Assembly (NCBI GenBank): GCA_023150555.1
Contig: JAKLKQ010000031.1
Location: 8,277 to 71,541, forward strand
Source of the DNA: Planctomycetota bacterium
GTDB taxonomy: Bacteria > Planctomycetota > SZUA-567 > H5-PLA8
Direction of reading: 5' to 3'
DNA length: 63,265 bases
In this document: positions 47,064-54,421 of the stretch, one piece after another
Numbering within the stretch: position 1 is the stretch's first letter
How the letters are laid out: each line of letters opens with the position of its first letter
The notes under the pieces: model-generated
What the model was told of the DNA's origin: nothing
What the model saw: only the letters and a program-made list of their open reading frames with translations
Database searches by the model: none
Translations under genes and position numbers: made by a program

Positions 47064-47801
47064 TCAGCCGGCGGGCTCCAGGTCCTTCAGGATCCGCGCC
47101 AACTCCTGGCGGGCCCGGTGGAGCCTCGACTTGACTGCGGCGCGCGAGATCGAAAGGGTCTCTGCGATCGCCGAGTAGTCCAAGCCCTCCATGTCCCGCA
47201 GCAGCAGCACGGTGCGGTAGTCCTCTTCCAGCTCCGCCAGACCTTCCCGCACCCGTTCGCGTACGTCCTTACGCGCCATCTCTTCGTCGGGCCGCGTGGC
47301 TTCGGGCGCTTCCGCCACCCGTCCCACCGCCTGGCCGTCGTCGCCATCTCCGTTGCCGTGCGCGCCGTCCAGCGAGACGCCTTCGACGCTGCGGCGGCGC
47401 GTCACCTGGCGCCCGCGCGAATAGCCGGTGTTGACCGCGATCCGGAAGAGCCAGGTGTAGAACTTCGACCCTTGCCGGAACGAGCCCAAGGCCCGGTAGG
47501 CCTTCAGGAACGTCTCCTGCGCCAGGTCCTCCGCTTCTTCCTCCGCGCCCATCATCCGGTAGAGCAGGTTGAAGACGCGGTCCTGGTAGCGCACCACCAG
47601 CGTCTCGAAGGCCGCGCCGTCACCTGCAGCCGCTTTCGCCGCCAGCGCCTCGTCGTCGGGACTTCCGAGACGGGCCGGGGCGGCGGCCGGAGCCCGCTGT
47701 TCCGGGCCCGAGGACTTAGACTCAGGGCGTACCACGGGAGATTCGCAGATTCCCGAGCGATTCGGCGGTTCCGCGGCGGGTTCGCCCGCCACCGGCTGCA
47801 C
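47064..47801 (-). CDS. ECF (RpoE-type) sigma factor
   Basis: The 245-residue protein has region 2 (NLLYRMMGAEEEAEDLAQET, FLKAYRALGSFRQGSKFYTW) and region 4 (YRTVLLLRDMEGLDYSAIAE, then SISRAAVKSRLHRAR). The first 50 residues are a Pro/Ala-rich extension. Its activity is probably held by the membrane protein encoded immediately downstream. Confidence 0.92.
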   Translation of the reverse strand: MQPVAGEPAAEPPNRSGICESPVVRPESKSSGPEQRAPAAAPARLGSPDDEALAAKAAAGDGAAFETLVVRYQDRVFNLLYRMMGAEEEAEDLAQETFLKAYRALGSFRQGSKFYTWLFRIAVNTGYSRGRQVTRRRSVEGVSLDGAHGNGDGDDGQAVGRVAEAPEATRPDEEMARKDVRERVREGLAELEEDYRTVLLLRDMEGLDYSAIAETLSISRAAVKSRLHRARQELARILKDLEPAG

Positions 47802-48083
47802 AAGTCCCTACCTCTGTAAGACATGACGCTCCGCCGTGCAAGCCTTGGGAACTTGCCCGGAGGTGAAGATGGCTGGGTACTATAGCCAGTTTCTAACTGC
47901 TTGCCAACTCGAACGTTAGAAGTTCAGCGGGCGGGGGTGGGTGAGGCGGGGCACTTCGCAATGCCTTCCGGATGCAGTGCTCCAAGCCAAGGCATGGCGC
48001 TTCCGAGTCCGCTGGCCAAGCTGCACCGAGCGGACGTGCCGAGAAAAAGATTGAGAAAAGGGGTGCTGCGGGACCGGACGTGC

Positions 48084-48407
48084 TTAGCTGTCGCTGCCGC
48101 CGGCGGAGACGCCTTGTTCCTTCAGGGTCGAGGAGACGCGCTCCTCCATGATCTTGCCGGCCTTGAAGGTGACGACCTTCTTGCTGCCAACCATAACCTC
48201 ATCGCCAGTGCGGGGGTTACGGGCCTTGCGGGGCTTGCGGGTGCGGACTTCGAAGACCCCGAAGTTGCGCAGCTCGATGCGCCCTTCGCGAGTCAGGATC
48301 TCGATGATCCCATCCAGCGTGAGCTGAACGATCTGCTTGACCTTCTGCTGTTCCAGCCCGGTCTTCTTTGCGATCTGGATCACCATGTCGTTTTTCGTTA
48401 CGGACAT
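48084..48407 (-). CDS. hup: HU/IHF-family DNA-binding protein
   Basis: The 107-residue nucleoid protein has the family pattern: TKNDMVIQIAKKTGLEQQKV at the N-terminus, RIELRNFGVFEVRTRKPRKA and RNPRTGDEVMVGSKKVVTFK for the DNA-binding arm. The C-terminus is about ten residues longer than E. coli HU. The start has GGGAGG upstream and a candidate promoter lies further on. Confidence 0.93.
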   Translation of the reverse strand: MSVTKNDMVIQIAKKTGLEQQKVKQIVQLTLDGIIEILTREGRIELRNFGVFEVRTRKPRKARNPRTGDEVMVGSKKVVTFKAGKIMEERVSSTLKEQGVSAGGSDS

Positions 48408-48752
48408 TGGTCCTCCCTGCTGGCGATGCCTAAGGGCCAGATGAATGGTCTGAAGCGGCCTAACGACGTACCGCCTTTACAACAAACGAGTTGGGTGATC
48501 CTGATAACATTCCTTGGCCGAGTGTCAAGCAAAACTGTTGGGGGTGCTGAAAAGGGAGTTACGTGTCGCGCCGCGCACACAAAGGGTTTGAGTCTTGGGT
48601 TTTGCGAAAACCGGCGTCGTTTTAGGCACGTTACATAGGGAGATTAGGGGGTAGGCGAGGGGTCGGGGCGGGGCGGCCTGGGCCGACTTGCACCTCGTGG
48701 GCCCCCGATTATCATACGGGAACGGTAGTTAGAAAAACGGGAGAGCCCTCTT
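48408..48752. other. Divergent intergenic region between HU and the sigma factor
   Basis: The 345 bases hold the HU promoter on the minus strand. The plus strand must carry the sigma-factor promoter; no convincing box was found. GGGAGAG at 48739-48745 is the likely ribosome-binding site for the sigma-factor gene. Confidence 0.5.
48501..48528 (-). promoter_or_regulatory. Candidate promoter of the HU gene
   Basis: On the minus strand a perfect TTGACA (48528-48523) and TATCAG (48506-48501) are separated by 16 bases, about 94 bases before the start codon. Confidence 0.55.
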
Positions 48753-49970
48753 ACGGCCGCCAACGATTCCGAAGTCGAACTCTACCTCAGCGAGATCAGC
48801 AGGTACCCCCTGCTGAAGCCCCACGAGGAGCGCGATCTCGCCCGGCGCATTGCCAAGGGCGACATGGAAGCCCGCAACCAGATGGCGCGGTGCAACCTGC
48901 GCCTCGTCGTCTCGATCGCGAAGAACTACAACCACCGCGGCATGCCGTTGCTGGACCTGATCGAAGAAGGCAACCTGGGCCTCCTTAAAGCGGTGGTGCG
49001 CTTCAGCCCCGACCAGGGCTGCAAGTTCAGCACGTACGCGTCGTGGTGGATCAAGCAGACGATCCGACGCGCGCTGATCAACAAGGTCAAGTCCGTGCGC
49101 GTGCCTGCCTACATGGTGGAGATCATCACGCGCTGGAAGCGCAAGTCCGCCGAACTCGCGCAGAAGCTGGGCCGCGAGCCCAGTGCCGAGGAGATCGGCG
49201 CGGCGCTGGAGCTCAGCGCCAGCAAGATCAAGGCGATCCGCCAGGCGCTGAACGCCGCCGGCAGCACCAGCCGCGGCACCGACCCCGACAGCAACGTCGA
49301 CATCGAGGACGTGCTGAGCAGCGTTCCCGAGCGCGAAGGCGCCGGCGGCCTGGGCGATTACGACCGCGAGGCGCTGAACCACGCCCTCGAGTTCTCCCTC
49401 ACCGACCGCGAGCGGAAGATCATCGAGCTGCGCTACGGGCTGGGCGAGGAAGAGCCGCTCACGCTCGAGACCATCGGCGAGCGCATCGGCCTCACGCGCG
49501 AACGCGTCCGCCAGATCGAGAACCAGGCCCTCCACAAGCTCGAAGTCTTCATGATCCAGAAGGACGAGCGCGACGAGCGCGAGCGCCAGGAGCGCCGCCG
49601 CCAGCGCAAGGAGGCCGAACGCGCGGGCGTGCCGTTCCGCCCCACCAGTTCCGCGCTGCTCGCCGCCGTCCAGATCTCCGCGCCCAAGGAGCCCAGCGCG
49701 CGCAAGTCCGGCAGCGCCAAGGCCGTAGACGCCCAGGCGCCCCGTGCCTCCGGCGCTAATAAGGAGGCGGTCCCCGCCGCCGAGCCCCCGCCGCCCGCGG
49801 CCCCCGCCGCGCCTGCAGCCCCGGCACAAGAGGCGGCGCCCGAGCGCGCCGGCCAGGCCGAGGCCCCCGGCATGGCCAAGAAGGCGCGCGCGCCCAAGAG
49901 GCCCGCTGCCAAGGCTGCCCGCGCCACGAAGCGTTCGCCTGCGCCCAAGAAGACCCGCAAACGCGGCTGA
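48753..49970 (+). CDS. Sigma-70 factor (RpoD/SigA-like) with basic C-terminal tail and apparent ACG start
   Basis: The protein carries region 1.2 (VELYLSEISRYPLLKPHEER), region 2 (NLRLVVSIAKNYNHRGMPLL, FSTYASWWIKQTIRRAL), region 3 and region 4 (LTLETIGERIGLTRERVRQI). About 130 residues of Ala/Pro/Lys-rich sequence follow, ending KKTRKRG. The first ATG (48864) would cut off region 1.2. In frame upstream, after a TAG at 48726, there is no ATG, GTG or TTG, but ACG at 48753 sits seven bases after GGGAGAG. This gives 405 residues. The tail resembles histone H1-like DNA-binding tails. Confidence 0.85.
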   Translation, partial: TAANDSEVELYLSEISRYPLLKPHEERDLARRIAKGDMEARNQMARCNLRLVVSIAKNYNHRGMPLLDLIEEGNLGLLKAVVRFSPDQGCKFSTYASWWIKQTIRRALINKVKSVRVPAYMVEIITRWKRKSAELAQKLGREPSAEEIGAALELSASKIKAIRQALNAAGSTSRGTDPDSNVDIEDVLSSVPEREGAGGLGDYDREALNHALEFSLTDRERKIIELRYGLGEEEPLTLETIGERIGLTRERVRQIENQALHKLEVFMIQKDERDERERQERRRQRKEAERAGVPFRPTSSALLAAVQISAPKEPSARKSGSAKAVDAQAPRASGANKEAVPAAEPPPPAAPAAPAAPAQEAAPERAGQAEAPGMAKKARAPKRPAAKAARATKRSPAPKKTRKRG

Positions 49971-50009
49971 GTGCCCGCCGGAAAATTCATCAACGCACGA
50001 AGTGCAATG

Positions 50010-50031
50010 AAGTCGCGAGATTTCGCGACTT
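50010..50031. repeat. Perfect inverted repeat downstream of the sigma-factor gene
   Basis: AAGTCGCGA and TCGCGACTT flank a GATT loop, 40 bases after the sigma-factor stop. No T-run follows, so it is not a classic terminator. Confidence 0.6.
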
Positions 50032-50287
50032 GCCTGTTTCAGATTTGCGAAATTTCGCGAGCCGCAACGTGCAGCACCACGTGCTGGAGTGCACATGGCG
50101 ATTTGTATCGATCTTTCCTCAATTCCAACAAGGTGCAGCAACTCTCTTTCTTCGGAATCATTGGACTTATGACGTTTTTGCACGCCGTGCACTAAGGACT
50201 TACGTGAATTTTGCACATCGTGGATGTGTTACGTTGCACGAAGTGTTTGATACGCAAAGCGTATTACCTTGGGACCGCCATCCGGGT

Positions 50288-50417
50288 AACGGCAAACGGC
50301 AAGAACCGAAAAATCGGGAAAACGGCGAAAGGAAAAGCAAGCGCGAGGCCCGAAGTGTTACGCCAATGAACAGGGGGCGAGGGGCGAGGAACGGCAAACG
50401 CCAAACTGAAAACGGCC
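50288..50417. repeat. Tandem heptamers, AACGGCA type, two tracts
   Basis: The first tract has AACGGCA, AACGGCA and AGAACCG from 50288. The second has AACGGCA, AACGCCA, AACTGAA and AACGGCC from 50390. The intervening DNA is not in register. Confidence 0.5.
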
Positions 50418-50564
50418 AGACAAGGCAAAACGCGTGAGCGCGTGGCGCGGGTTGTTAACCCGCGCATGAGTGGCGAAAAACGGATCTGCATCGGCGGACG
50501 GCCAAAGCCAAACCAGCGCCCAAGCCCTCCTCCGCGGACTCACCCTGCTCTGCGGTAAAACGCG

Positions 50565-51362
50565 CTACGCCGCGTCCACCTCGATCTCGCCGCGCAGGTA
50601 CTCGACCGCCGCGCCGCTTAAGAGCACGCGCTCGCCGAGCACCTCGCACTGCAACTCCCCGCCGCGCGCGGATAGCTGCCGTGCGCGGAGCTTCGTACGC
50701 CCCAGCCGCGCGGCCCAGTACGGCGCCAGCGAGCAGTGCGACGAGCCCGTCACGGGGTCCTCGTCGATGCCCTGCTTCGGCGCGAAGAAGCGCGAGACGA
50801 AGTCCACGTCCGAACCCGGCGCGGTCACGGCCACCGCGAAGGTCTCCAGCGCGGCCACTTTCGCCATGTCCGGCTTCAGCGCGCGGACCTGCGCCTCGGT
50901 TTCGAAGACGGCCAGCAACTCGCGCGCGCCGAGGACCTCGCGGGGGCGCGCGCCCAGGGCCTCGACGAGCGCCGCGGAAACATCCGCGGGCCGCGGCGGC
51001 CGGGCCGGGAAGTCCATGCGCAGCCGTTCACCGTCGCGCGCGACCGTAAGCCTTCCGCTTTGCGTATCGAAGGCCAGTTCGCCGCGACTCTTCAGGTAGT
51101 GGTTGAAGAGGACGTGGGCCGTGGCGAGCGTCGCGTGGCCGCACAGGTCCACTTCGACGGCGGGCGTGAACCAGCGCAGCTTGCAGGGGGCATCGGGCCC
51201 GCGCGCAGGGATCACGAAGGCGGTCTCTGCGAGGTTGTTCTCGGCGGCGATATCTTGCAGCGTCGCGTCCGGCAGCCAGCCAGAAAGCACCACCACGGCG
51301 GCGGGATTGCCGGAAAAGCGCCGGCTCGTGAACGCGTCGATCTGGTAGATGGGCAGCTTCAT
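50565..51362 (-). CDS. PhzF-family isomerase/epimerase-like protein
   Basis: The 265-residue protein has the PhzF fold motifs: YQIDAFTSRRFSGNPAAVVV with the GNPA signature, ENNLAETAFV, LRWFTPAVEVDLCGHATLAT and DEDPVTGSSHCSLAPYWA. The family includes the phenazine enzyme PhzF, but most members have unknown substrates and nothing nearby suggests phenazine synthesis. The start at 51362 is chosen because the fold begins there; a longer reading from 51413 adds nothing conserved. Confidence 0.9.
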   Translation of the reverse strand: MKLPIYQIDAFTSRRFSGNPAAVVVLSGWLPDATLQDIAAENNLAETAFVIPARGPDAPCKLRWFTPAVEVDLCGHATLATAHVLFNHYLKSRGELAFDTQSGRLTVARDGERLRMDFPARPPRPADVSAALVEALGARPREVLGARELLAVFETEAQVRALKPDMAKVAALETFAVAVTAPGSDVDFVSRFFAPKQGIDEDPVTGSSHCSLAPYWAARLGRTKLRARQLSARGGELQCEVLGERVLLSGAAVEYLRGEIEVDAA

Positions 51363-51456
51363 GGCGAATTCCAGTCTCCTCCGATGGCTCGGTAAGACAG
51401 GAATAAACCCCACGCCGCCGGAAAGCGCAAGGCGTGCCTGCGGGAAACGTTAAACA

Positions 51457-51531
51457 TTGACACGTCGCGAAATTTCAATTACCACAAGTACCTAACTAGA
51501 CCGCTTGGAAGCGGTCCATTACCTGTTAGCC
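51457..51531 (+). repeat. 75-bp dispersed repeat, copy 1, ending in an attC-like hairpin
   Basis: It begins with TTGACA and ends GTTAGCC. It shares 65 of 75 bases, without gaps, with 52527-52601. The last 40 bases fold: CTAAC (51492-51496) pairs with GTTAG (51525-51529), and GACCGCTT (51499-51506) with AAGCGGTC (51509-51516). Confidence 0.75.
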
Positions 51532-51546
51532 AGACAAGGGAAGATC

Positions 51547-51930
51547 GTGGGGTCGAGCTTCGTCGATTATCGTGGCCACGGCTTCTGGTCCCGAGACGGC
51601 TTCATCGAGGAGTTCCTCGAGCGTCTCGCGAAGGAGTTGGAGTCCCTGCCGGCGGCGGATTGGACGCGCGCGGCCGTGGACCATTGGCGCCTCCAAGCCT
51701 CCGGCATCTTCAGCGGTTGGGTCCACCCGAAGTTCGATGAACTCCTAGCGAGCGATGACCGCCGCGACGAGATCGTGAACCTGGTCGCGAGAATCAGGGC
51801 CGGTGCCGGATCGTCGCAGCATCTTCGGGAGACGTGCGACCTGGTCGAGCGCCTTCTTCGTGGCGAGCTCACCACGGACGCGTCGAGCCCCCTCGACTAC
51901 ATGGTCGGGCGAGACCAGCGACCAAGTTAG
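51547..51930 (+). CDS. Cassette-like gene 1, unrecognised protein
   Basis: The 127-residue soluble protein is acidic. It begins at a GTG with AAGGGAAG upstream; a longer reading from 51505 would start inside the repeat. Early residues are MGSSFVDYRGHGFWSRDGFI, and no family is recognised. The gene starts 16 bases after one attC-like site and ends 27 bases before another. Its arrangement fits a mobile gene cassette. Confidence 0.7.
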   Translation: MGSSFVDYRGHGFWSRDGFIEEFLERLAKELESLPAADWTRAAVDHWRLQASGIFSGWVHPKFDELLASDDRRDEIVNLVARIRAGAGSSQHLRETCDLVERLLRGELTTDASSPLDYMVGRDQRPS

Positions 51931-51957
51931 GACGATTCGGTCCCCTGACGACGGGCT

Positions 51958-52056
51958 GGCTAACAAGCCGCTGCAGCCGAGGAGCGGCGGGGAGCGCCTG
52001 GAGAATCCGGTAGCATAGGAGTAGGCCGCTCGCGGCTGAGCGGCAAGGCGTTAGGC
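51958..52056 (+). other. attC recombination site (integron cassette type)
   Basis: The site starts GGCTAAC (51958-51964) and ends GTTAGGC (52050-52056). CCGCT-G-CAGCCG (51968-51979) pairs with CGGCTGAGCGG (52033-52043), leaving G51973 unpaired. One extrahelical base in this arm is a hallmark of attC. A second inner pairing, GAGCGGC with GCCGCTC, also exists. The length of 99 bases is in the usual range. Confidence 0.75.
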
Positions 52057-52066
52057 GGTATCAGCT

Positions 52067-52426
52067 ATGCCTCACATCCACAAGCCGCAGTTGTACCGAG
52101 ACGTCATCGACGCACTGGTCAAGAATTGCAGGTCGGGACAGGGCCAGGTTGGTCCGAACCGGGCGCGGAAGGGTTTGTGGAATCGGAACGCCACAGCTGA
52201 GTCTATGCCGGACCAGTACCGCTTCAACGAGTTGCTTGCGCGTCTGCCGCAGAGAGATCGCGACGTCATTGCGGAGATGCTCGCTCAGGAGTACGTGGGT
52301 GGTGTATTCGCAGCCCTGAGTGTATTGAACGATTTTCAGGTCGCGCCCTTCGAGGAAGGGTACGAGGGCGCTGCTTATAACGACTTCATAGGTCGAATGG
52401 ACGATTGGTCGTGGCTCGAAAAGTAG
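52067..52426 (+). CDS. Cassette-like gene 2, unrecognised protein
   Basis: The 119-residue protein begins MPHIHKPQLYRDVIDALVKN and ends DDWSWLEK. It is soluble and I do not recognise a family. It starts 11 bases after the attC core GTTAGGC and ends 13 bases before a perfect inverse core GCCTAAC (52439-52445). Its codon use is less GC-biased than in the neighbouring housekeeping genes. Confidence 0.7.
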   Translation: MPHIHKPQLYRDVIDALVKNCRSGQGQVGPNRARKGLWNRNATAESMPDQYRFNELLARLPQRDRDVIAEMLAQEYVGGVFAALSVLNDFQVAPFEEGYEGAAYNDFIGRMDDWSWLEK

Positions 52427-52438
52427 TCCTCTCATGCG

Positions 52439-52601
52439 GCCTAACACCTCGCGCTTGCGATTCCGCGCATTCATGGTGGCGGCGCGGCCGGGCCTCCTTA
52501 GCCCAAGGGCATACATCTTTCAAAATTTGACATGTCGCGGTATTTCAACTACCACAAATACCTAACTAGACCGCTCGGGAGGGGTCCGTTACCTGTTAGG
52601 C
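52439..52601 (+). other. Long attC-like site containing 75-bp repeat copy 2
   Basis: It begins with GCCTAAC (52439-52445) and ends with GTTAGGC (52595-52601). The 163-base length is longer than typical attC sites. The last 75 bases are copy 2 of the repeat at 51457-51531 and contain their own short ACCTAAC...GTTAGGC hairpin. It may be a composite of two sites. Confidence 0.5.
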
Positions 52602-52608
52602 GAACTTG

Positions 52609-52977
52609 ATGAGCTCCGATGCTAATTACGTCTCCCTCCTGGTTCGCCGTGAACTCGATCGGATCACGGACATTAAGGTGCGGACCGCCGTGCAATCTCT
52701 CCTGGTCGCGCGGTACTCGGTGGATCGGGATTGGGACTACGGTCCACCCGGCCAGACGTTTCCGTGCTGGACTGTCTTGGAGCACCCGCCATCGTCGACG
52801 GCGATCGCCTACTGCGAGCAGGGCTTTGGTCCGAGTTGTCCGTGGGGCTTGGTTTGGCTATCGGGAGACTACATGGGCATCGGTATGGACTCTGGCTGGT
52901 TCGTTTCACTCCAAGATGCTTTTCGGCAAAGTCACGCGTGCGATTGCCCGGCGCCGGATGGATACGAAGTCGCCTAG
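52609..52977 (+). CDS. Cassette-like gene 3, unrecognised protein
   Basis: The 122-residue protein begins MSSDANYVSLLVRRELDRIT and has a Trp/Pro/Cys-rich middle (WDYGPPGQTFPCWTVLEHPP). It starts eight bases after GTTAGGC. No family is recognised. No clear attC follows the stop, so the right end of the array may be lost. Confidence 0.7.
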   Translation: MSSDANYVSLLVRRELDRITDIKVRTAVQSLLVARYSVDRDWDYGPPGQTFPCWTVLEHPPSSTAIAYCEQGFGPSCPWGLVWLSGDYMGIGMDSGWFVSLQDAFRQSHACDCPAPDGYEVA

Positions 52978-53099
52978 CCACCCGCTGCACCAACGACGCG
53001 TAAAGTGCACGAGCACGTCCGGCTCTTCTTGCTTTGCCTACGCGCACACGCGCTTCCACGCTTTCCGGGCGGCGGTGGCGCGGCTATCCTCATGCTCCC

Positions 53100-53999
53100 A
53101 TGAACGCGCCAAACGCTTCGAACGCGACGAACGCGCCCGCTTCCGGCGGGAAGCCCGAGAAAGTACGCCCGGCCTACGACCCGAGCGCGTACTGGAACGA
53201 GCGCCTCAACAAGGACTTCTCGCTCGCCGGCGTGGGCCATTCGGGCGTGGGCCTGCGCTTCAACCAGTGGGCCTACCGTGCGCGGCGCCGCGTGCTGCTG
53301 CGCACGCTGAAGAACCACAACATCGAGATTCAGAGCGCGAAGATCCTCGAGCTGGGCTTCGGCACGGGCTTCTACCTGGACCTGTGGCGCGCGCTGGGCG
53401 CGGCGCACGTGACGGGCTTCGACATCGCGCAGGTCGCCGCCGAGGCCGCGAAAGGACGCTTTGCGGACCAGAACTGGGCGCTGGCCGTCGGCGACATCGG
53501 CAAGCCGCTGCCGATGGGCGATGCGAAGGGCGCCTGCCGCGTGGCGACGGCCTTCGACGTGCTCTTTCATCTCGTCGACGACGCGGACTGGAACGGAGCG
53601 CTCGACAACCTCGCCGCGTCGCTTTGCGACGGCGGCCACGCGATCGTCTTCGACAAGTTCCAGCAGAAGGCGAGCGCGCTGAGCCACGTCAAGCGCCGCA
53701 CGCTGGAAGAATACGAGGCGGCGCTGGTGGCGCGGGGTTTCGAGGTGCGCTCGATCCGGCCGCTCTTCGTGCTCATGAACAGCCCCACCGACCGCGCGGG
53801 CCTCAGCAAGGTCTTCTACAAGACGCTCTGGTCGCTGGTGAAGCTGCCGTACAAACTCGGGAAGATCGTGGGCCTGGGCGAGGTCTTCGGCGGGCTGACC
53901 GGGGCCCTCCTTTATTGGCCCGAGCTGGCGCTGACGCGGCTGGTCCGCAACGGCCCCAGCACGAAGGTGCTGGTCGCGCGCAAGGTTCGCGGGTCGTAA
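53100..53999 (+). CDS. Class I SAM-dependent methyltransferase
   Basis: The 299-residue protein has motif I as ILELGFGTGFYLDLW and the following acidic GFDIAQVAAEAA. The post-I region reads ALAVGDIGKPLP, and ATAFDVLFHLVDD is motif II. A C-terminal extension of about 90 residues contains a hydrophobic stretch near VFGGLTGALLYWPELALTRL. The substrate cannot be assigned. The start at 53100 is the first ATG within coding-like sequence; the ribosome-binding site is weak. Confidence 0.85.
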   Translation: MNAPNASNATNAPASGGKPEKVRPAYDPSAYWNERLNKDFSLAGVGHSGVGLRFNQWAYRARRRVLLRTLKNHNIEIQSAKILELGFGTGFYLDLWRALGAAHVTGFDIAQVAAEAAKGRFADQNWALAVGDIGKPLPMGDAKGACRVATAFDVLFHLVDDADWNGALDNLAASLCDGGHAIVFDKFQQKASALSHVKRRTLEEYEAALVARGFEVRSIRPLFVLMNSPTDRAGLSKVFYKTLWSLVKLPYKLGKIVGLGEVFGGLTGALLYWPELALTRLVRNGPSTKVLVARKVRGS

Positions 54000-54038
54000 C
54001 CCTCAACGCCGGGAGGAGTTGGAAGGCAAACTCTGCGC

Positions 54039-54066
54039 TTGTCTTGGGCGGGCCATCTGGTATATA
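54039..54066 (+). promoter_or_regulatory. Promoter of rpmE
   Basis: TTGTCT (54039-54044) and TATATA (54061-54066) are separated by 16 bases, 30 bases before the start codon. Confidence 0.6.
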
Positions 54067-54096
54067 CGTGCCTTCCTTTGAAGCGGGAGACGAGTC

Positions 54097-54327
54097 ATGC
54101 GTAAGGGCATCCATCCGAAGTATACGGTCGTGAAGATCCGCTGCATGGGCTGCGGCACCATCGTTGAGACGCGCTCGACGAAGGGCCAGGACTTCTCGAT
54201 CGACGTGTGCAGCCACTGCCACCCGTTCTACACGGGCCGCCAGAAGTTCGTCGACAGCGCCGGCCGCATCGAGCGCTTCCAGAAGAAGTGGTCGCGCGGC
54301 GGCAGCGAGAAGGCCGAGAAGGCGTAA
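54097..54327 (+). CDS. rpmE: 50S ribosomal protein L31
   Basis: This 76-residue protein is the zinc-binding form of L31, with Cys16, Cys19, Cys38 and Cys41 (CMGC and CSHC). Conserved HPFYTGRQKFVDSAGRIERF follows. The start has GGGAGA upstream. It is a single-gene unit with its own promoter and terminator, convergent with gpmI. Confidence 0.97.
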   Translation: MRKGIHPKYTVVKIRCMGCGTIVETRSTKGQDFSIDVCSHCHPFYTGRQKFVDSAGRIERFQKKWSRGGSEKAEKA

Positions 54328-54355
54328 GCCGCTCACCCATCTCAAGCGAACCAGC

Positions 54356-54381
54356 AAGGCGGTCGAACGACCGCCTTTTTT
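54356..54381 (+). terminator. Rho-independent terminator of rpmE
   Basis: AAGGCGGTCG (54356-54365) pairs with CGACCGCCTT (54368-54377), with a GAAC-type tight loop, followed by a T run. Confidence 0.9.
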
Positions 54382-54421
54382 ATTGGCGCAAAAAGCTATC
54401 GGCAGATGCGCTCGGCGGCGA

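Larger units (their letters stand above)
49971..50564. other. Intergenic region with hairpins and repeats
   Basis: No gene is seen in these 594 bases. They hold a nine-base hairpin AAGTCGCGA/TCGCGACTT (50010-50031), the palindrome GCGAAATTTCGC (50047-50058), a TTGCAC-GCC-GTGCA hairpin (50178-50091-type, right arm to 50191) followed by AGGACTTACGTGAA, the palindrome TACGCAAAGCGTA near 50252, and two heptamer tracts. Confidence 0.5.
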
